Shown here: positions 61,190-64,000 of the stretch, piece after piece
How the letters are laid out: each line of letters starts with the position of its first letter
Position numbering within the stretch: the stretch's first letter is position 1
Assembly: GCA_017649745.1 (NCBI GenBank)
Contig: JAGCGE010000226.1
Coordinates: 1-64,000 of the forward strand
Reading direction: 5' to 3'
From: Clostridiales bacterium
Lineage (GTDB): Bacteria > Bacillota_A > Clostridia > Saccharofermentanales > Saccharofermentanaceae
Length of the DNA: 64,000 bases
Translations under genes and position numbers: made by a program
Notes under the pieces: generated by a model
Databases searched by the model: none
Seen by the model: only the letters and a program-made list of their open reading frames with translations
Told to the model about the DNA's origin: nothing

Positions 61190-61320
61190 AGATCCCTCTC
61201 GTATGAAATTTTTGTATAGGCTGAGTCGTGACCTTTACAACTACCATTTTCATCTCTCATCGAGACTAGAACACACCCTTTTGAGGTAGGCAGCACAGAG
61301 ACGGATTCAGAATTCCGCAA
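61190..61320 (-). ncRNA. Structured region sharing the AAGGGTGT motif
   Basis: Begins with hairpin ATACGAGA/TCTCGTAT. On the minus strand contains CTACCTCAAAAGGGTGT, shared with El-1, El-2 (AAGGGTGT) and, more loosely, 61615-61678 (CTACTCAAAAGGTAG). Confidence 0.4.
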
Positions 61321-61325
61321 TCACT

Positions 61326-61484
61326 ACACTTAGATATATAAACTACTTCTTTCCTTAGAACTCCTTGCCAGGTTAACGAGATGCCTCCCGTTAGAACTTA
61401 AGTACTTGTTTCATCTCATCAATTGCCTTGCGAGCGCATGATGCCTTCATCTTACAGAAGGATAACTCTGTTGTCTCTAAGTGT
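61326..61484 (-). ncRNA. Inverted-repeat-closed element
   Basis: Perfect ACACTTAGA/TCTAAGTGT ends, 159 nt, no gene on either strand. Resembles the other closed elements in size. Confidence 0.4.
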
Positions 61485-61515
61485 GCACAACACTTTTTGC
61501 ATTAAAAATTTTATT

Positions 61516-61588
61516 TTTAACATGCGTGATTTGAACACGCGACCGCTACATTATCAGTGTAGAGCTCTACCTTCTGAGCTAATGTTAC
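61516..61588 (-). tRNA. tRNA-Ile-like, anticodon GAU
   Basis: Anticodon arm CTACA-CTGATAA-TGTAG, T arm GCGTG-TTCAAAT-CACGC, acceptor GTAACAT/ATGTTAA with one mismatch at 1-72. Far from the main tRNA array. Confidence 0.7.
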
Positions 61589-62165
61589 ATAACATTTTTA
61601 ATAGATGACCATTGAAGCTGTGTGGTTGTGCTTGAATAGAATGCTACCTTTTGAGTAGTTTAACTATCAACACAGCTTTGTTACTTGTCCGCCAAGACTT
61701 TCGCTTTACTAATTGTTCGAACTTACCATTTCTGTGATCTGTGGATGGCTAATCCGGCCTAGTGATGTCTCATCGAGAACATGCTAAGCTTTTACAGTGC
61801 CGGCCAAGGCAATAAGTCCACTAACTTTCATCATCAACACCATAAGGACGGCTAATCCTTTTTAGTATTGAAGCAAATCTGTTTGTCACTCTCACGAGTC
61901 AAGTTAGGGCGGTCAACCCCAACGCAATACTCTATCCATTCTGCCCGAATGTACACCAAGCACCGCTATTACAGATTGTGGTTTTCTTACAGAATACTAT
62001 CATTAAGTGCCGAAGCATTCCTCTAATGATAATATCGCAGAAACGACAGTCTATTAAACCTGTTTCCACTTTATCCCATCACTGGTTTATCTTAACGACA
62101 AGAAACCTGCCGTTTACATTAAGGTATGTAAACAACCTGTATATTAGGGGAGGGAATATACAACC
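61589..62165. other. Non-coding region with repeats
   Basis: Includes an inverted repeat AAGCTGTGT/ACACAGCTT (61615-61678) and two copies of GATTAGCC(A/G)TCC on the minus strand near 61750 and 61850. No convincing gene on either strand. Confidence 0.5.
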
Positions 62166-62303
62166 CTATTCGATTTTAGATACAGACTCAATGGTTATGT
62201 TCCTTTCATAAGGATCCATTGCGTCTTCAAGGAGCCACTCTTCGTCATCCAGAACATAATCATCTGGAACTTTGACTTTAACTTTTAATGTGATTGTTTT
62301 CAT
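62166..62303 (-). CDS. Small acidic protein (45 aa)
   Basis: ATG 62301-62303 to TAG 62166-62168 (ITLKVKVKVPDDYVLDDEEW). Alternating strand residues then an acidic stretch. Composition looks coding; function unknown. Confidence 0.5.
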   Translation of the reverse strand: MKTITLKVKVKVPDDYVLDDEEWLLEDAMDPYERNITIESVSKIE

Positions 62304-62320
62304 AATAGAAAAAAAATAAA

Positions 62321-62346
62321 CCACTTGTGCTTCACAGCAGAAGTGG
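62321..62346 (-). promoter_or_regulatory. Hairpin with TGTGAA loop
   Basis: CCACTTGTGC/GCAGAAGTGG, 10 bp with a G-G mismatch at pair 7; minus-strand loop TGTGAA. An equivalent with the same mismatch lies at 62936-62961. Confidence 0.5.
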
Positions 62347-62532
62347 CTTGCAAACCGATATGTGTACTAAAACCAAAAACTATAAAATTCCCAAACCAAT
62401 TTGTCAAGTGATTGGTAACACCTCCTTTATATGGGATTTTGGGAGCCTCTTCGAGGGGAGAAGACCGTTTGGTCTTTGATTTTGCATTCAAGAGACTCAA
62501 GAATAATGCTTTGCAGTAATGTTACGTGTTTC

Positions 62533-62904
62533 TCACTGGTTAATTCCAGTACTGCGGGGGTCTGGTATCACGTCCATGTCATACGCATCAGGATTTGCGA
62601 GCATTTTAGGCCTGCAGTCGGCCCCTGAATTTAGGATCTCCGAGTTTGTATCTCGTCGTCCACGGATCGGTGTTCCATCCCTCTACAACTTAGGCCGTAA
62701 ACCTTTGACGGCAAAGACAGCAGAAGGATTAAATTCTGGACGATCCTCAATAGAATAAGTTCTTATTCCATCAGGTAATCGTTCCACTTGGATCAAATTG
62801 CTGGGAAGAATCAGCCATCTGCAACAAATTGCAACAGCTAATGCTTCCGATCTAGAAGAGACATTGGTGATATAAATCCCAAGTCCATCAATCTGAAAGG
62901 TCAT
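62533..62904 (-). CDS. Hypothetical protein with possible in-frame TAG
   Basis: 73 aa to TAG at 62683-62685, or 123 aa if TAG is read as Gln and the frame goes on to TGA at 62533-62535. The extension (RDGTPIRGRRDTNSEIL..., then NPDAYDMDVIPDPRSTG) is open for 49 codons and protein-like. With the CUA tRNA at 30257-30327 this is the best TAG read-through candidate in the window; proof would need a homologue. Confidence 0.45.
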
Positions 62905-62935
62905 AATATTGTAGTTTTAATGATTTTCAAAGAAA

Positions 62936-62961
62936 CTGCTCGTGTTTCACAACAGGAGCAG
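62936..62961 (-). promoter_or_regulatory. Hairpin with TGTGAA loop (second copy)
   Basis: CTGCTCGTGT/ACAGGAGCAG with one G-G mismatch at pair 7 and minus-strand loop TGTGAA, just upstream of the gene at 62533-62904. Confidence 0.5.
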
Positions 62962-63004
62962 GTGATGTCAAACATAAACCCATTATTCATGACAACAAGC
63001 ATTG

Positions 63005-63036
63005 AACCCCAGCAAGATATCACTCTTACTGGAGTT
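63005..63036 (-). promoter_or_regulatory. Hairpin with GTGATA loop
   Basis: Minus strand CCAGTAAGA-GTGATA-TCTTGCTGG with flanking pairs (AACT/GGTT). Lies between a closed RNA element and the next gene. Confidence 0.55.
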
Positions 63037-63042
63037 TATATT

Positions 63043-63171
63043 TGTTCTCAGCCGGAGATTCGCACTCCGTATTATTCCAGAAGCGACACCTAAGGACGAA
63101 CCCCACTTCCTGACCACACGTATGTGGATTTACTGGCTTTCCAATTTCATAATTGGTAAACGCTGAGAACA
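63043..63171 (-). ncRNA. Inverted-repeat-closed element with a T-arm-like hairpin
   Basis: Perfect TGTTCTCAGC/GCTGAGAACA ends. On the minus strand the interior has hairpins CCAAT...ATTGG and CCACA-TACG-TGTGG and, next to the closing stem, CGGAG-TGCGAAT-CTCCG, shaped like a tRNA T arm beside an acceptor stem. No anticodon arm is seen. Confidence 0.5.
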
Positions 63172-63182
63172 TTATAAAATAA

Positions 63183-63271
63183 GTCTATACATGTTGCGGG
63201 TATGTCCCGAAAAACCGTGCTCTACGGCAATATGATCACTATCCGTATGCTCTTCCGATTCATGTATAGAC
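63183..63271 (-). ncRNA. Inverted-repeat-closed element (89 nt)
   Basis: Perfect 11-bp ends GTCTATACATG/CATGTATAGAC. Interior hairpin CGGG-ACATA-CCCG on the minus strand. No coding frame. Confidence 0.5.
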
Positions 63272-63280
63272 ATAAGAACT

Positions 63281-63304
63281 CCGATAGAATATCACTTCTA
63301 CCGG
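63281..63304 (-). promoter_or_regulatory. Hairpin with GTGATA loop (third copy)
   Basis: Minus strand CCGGTAGAA-GTGATA-TTCTATCGG. Sits between the 89-nt element and the microgene region. Confidence 0.55.
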
Positions 63305-63383
63305 AATTTATCTCACACCTTTAATAGCTTATCGTCGGACGTCTCCTATTGTAGCCGTGAGTAGGGTTGATTACACAACTTTT

Positions 63384-63479
63384 TTAACGATTGGCTCGGA
63401 TATTGCTATGGTCGCCAAGCACAGCGTCACCCCAAATCACGGAATGGGGACCGTTTTCTAATAATGCATCACTAAGCAT
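63384..63479 (-). CDS. Possible microprotein (31 aa)
   Basis: ATG 63477-63479 overlaps the end of the upstream gene (ATGCTTAG) and runs to TAA at 63384-63386; peptide LLENGPHSVIWGDAVLGDHS looks protein-like. Short, so it may be chance. Confidence 0.35.
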   Translation of the reverse strand: MLSDALLENGPHSVIWGDAVLGDHSNIRANR

Positions 63480-63915
63480 CGTCTTCAATACCCTTGACTA
63501 AATCAACTAGATCTTGAGAAATATGAATATATTCATTTTTCTTACTATCGTAAATGGCAACCATTCTGGTACCATCATCTTTAGTATAATAGTATCTAGT
63601 ACCTTTCTCATCAAGATATGCAGCTTGTCCATTAGAATACGTAAGATGTTCTTCTTTCAGATATTTTCTATCTTTAGTCAAAACAGTTTTAAGCATATCC
63701 TGAGCCATACGAATGGGAATTTGGATTCTCACTCGATGGTTAACAACATTTGCATAACCATAAGGTCCTTTTATCTGCATATCTGTGCAAGTCCAATCCC
63801 TTGCAGTAAACATGAGATAATCATGAGCTAAAACGATATGCTTATCAGGATTGGCATCTTGAGGGCTCATCTTCACAACAAATTCATCCTCAGAAAGTTG
63901 TTTAATAAACTGCAT
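63472..63915 (-). CDS. Hypothetical protein
   Basis: 147 aa from MQFIKQLSEDEFV (an upstream Met at 63945 is possible). Alpha/beta, with a C-terminal charged helix; ends TAG followed directly by TGA. Function unknown. Confidence 0.6.
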   Translation of the reverse strand: MQFIKQLSEDEFVVKMSPQDANPDKHIVLAHDYLMFTARDWTCTDMQIKGPYGYANVVNHRVRIQIPIRMAQDMLKTVLTKDRKYLKEEHLTYSNGQAAYLDEKGTRYYYTKDDGTRMVAIYDSKKNEYIHISQDLVDLVKGIEDDA

Positions 63916-64000
63916 AATCGTAAAGTTTTTGCTGGGACTAGTCAAATCACCCAGAAACAGTGTGGTCTACGAACATATTCACCACTTCGGACAGTTAAAA

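Noticed and set aside
1..64000. CRISPR arrays, integrase or att sites, insertion sequences
   Set aside because: No regularly spaced direct repeats, recombinase or transposase motifs were seen in the window.

Overview
The window is part of a large, AT-rich, tailed-phage-like genome whose recognisable genes all lie on the minus strand. It was read on both strands without any database search. The host is probably a member of the Bacteroidales. I infer this from Bacteroidetes-type promoters (TTTG-N20-TAnnTTTG at 17572-17603 and 51032-51063), the lack of strong Shine-Dalgarno sites, and a 26-30 kb block of small proteins (MTREEAIN..., WSEEDE...) typical of gut Bacteroidales phages. The size, the nearly complete tRNA set, GroEL, ClpP, SPFH, Ro60 and several AAA+ proteins suggest a jumbo phage.

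Genetic code. From 1 to about 19 kb (replication module), genes are interrupted by TGA codons that fall where Trp is expected, and these genes end only in TAA or TAG. Merging across TGA gives intact primase (2624-3649), DnaB-like helicase (5643-6758), SF2 helicase (8044-9274), family B DNA polymerase (9268-11151) and others. The window encodes a tRNA with anticodon UCA and Trp-like identity bases (17411-17481). Many genes from 20 to 64 kb instead use TGA as a stop, often in ATGA overlaps. A second suppressor-type tRNA with anticodon CUA lies at 30257-30327, and one late gene (62533-62904) may contain a read-through TAG.

Layout. 1-17 kb: nucleases, primase, SSB-like proteins, Sak4-like ATPase, helicases, PolB, RNase H, GroEL, AAA+. 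17-25 kb: suppressor tRNA, phosphoesterases, vWA protein, Nudix, deoxyribosyltransferase, HAD phosphatase, adenylosuccinate synthetase homologue. 25.6-30 kb: accessory small genes. 30-49 kb: tRNA-rich region with PTH2-like, AAA+, ClpP, two PcfJ-like proteins, SPFH, an S4-domain protein and a free-standing HNH nuclease. Two tRNA-Leu genes are split by group I introns. 49-51 kb: a TROVE/Ro60 protein with a promoter-driven tRNA-like RNA next to it. 52-60 kb: two families of tandem paralogues sharing a C-terminal IKL tail, plus small membrane proteins. 60-63.5 kb: mostly non-coding, full of perfect inverted repeats and hairpins.

Main novelty. (1) UGA appears to have two meanings within one genome segment, with opal and amber suppressor tRNAs both present. 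(2) A set of structured RNAs sits inside the tRNA array. Three share a two-stem stalk carrying TGTCA and TTACTTCG motifs around a tRNA-like body. One of these is circularly permuted (T arm, 3' acceptor and CCA precede the 5' acceptor, D and anticodon arms), and the same motif occurs in a 63-base insertion in the D loop of a tRNA-Gln. With the Ro60 gene nearby, these are candidate phage Y RNAs. A further class of inverted-repeat-closed RNAs of about 65-220 nt lies between the tRNAs and after the Ro60 gene.
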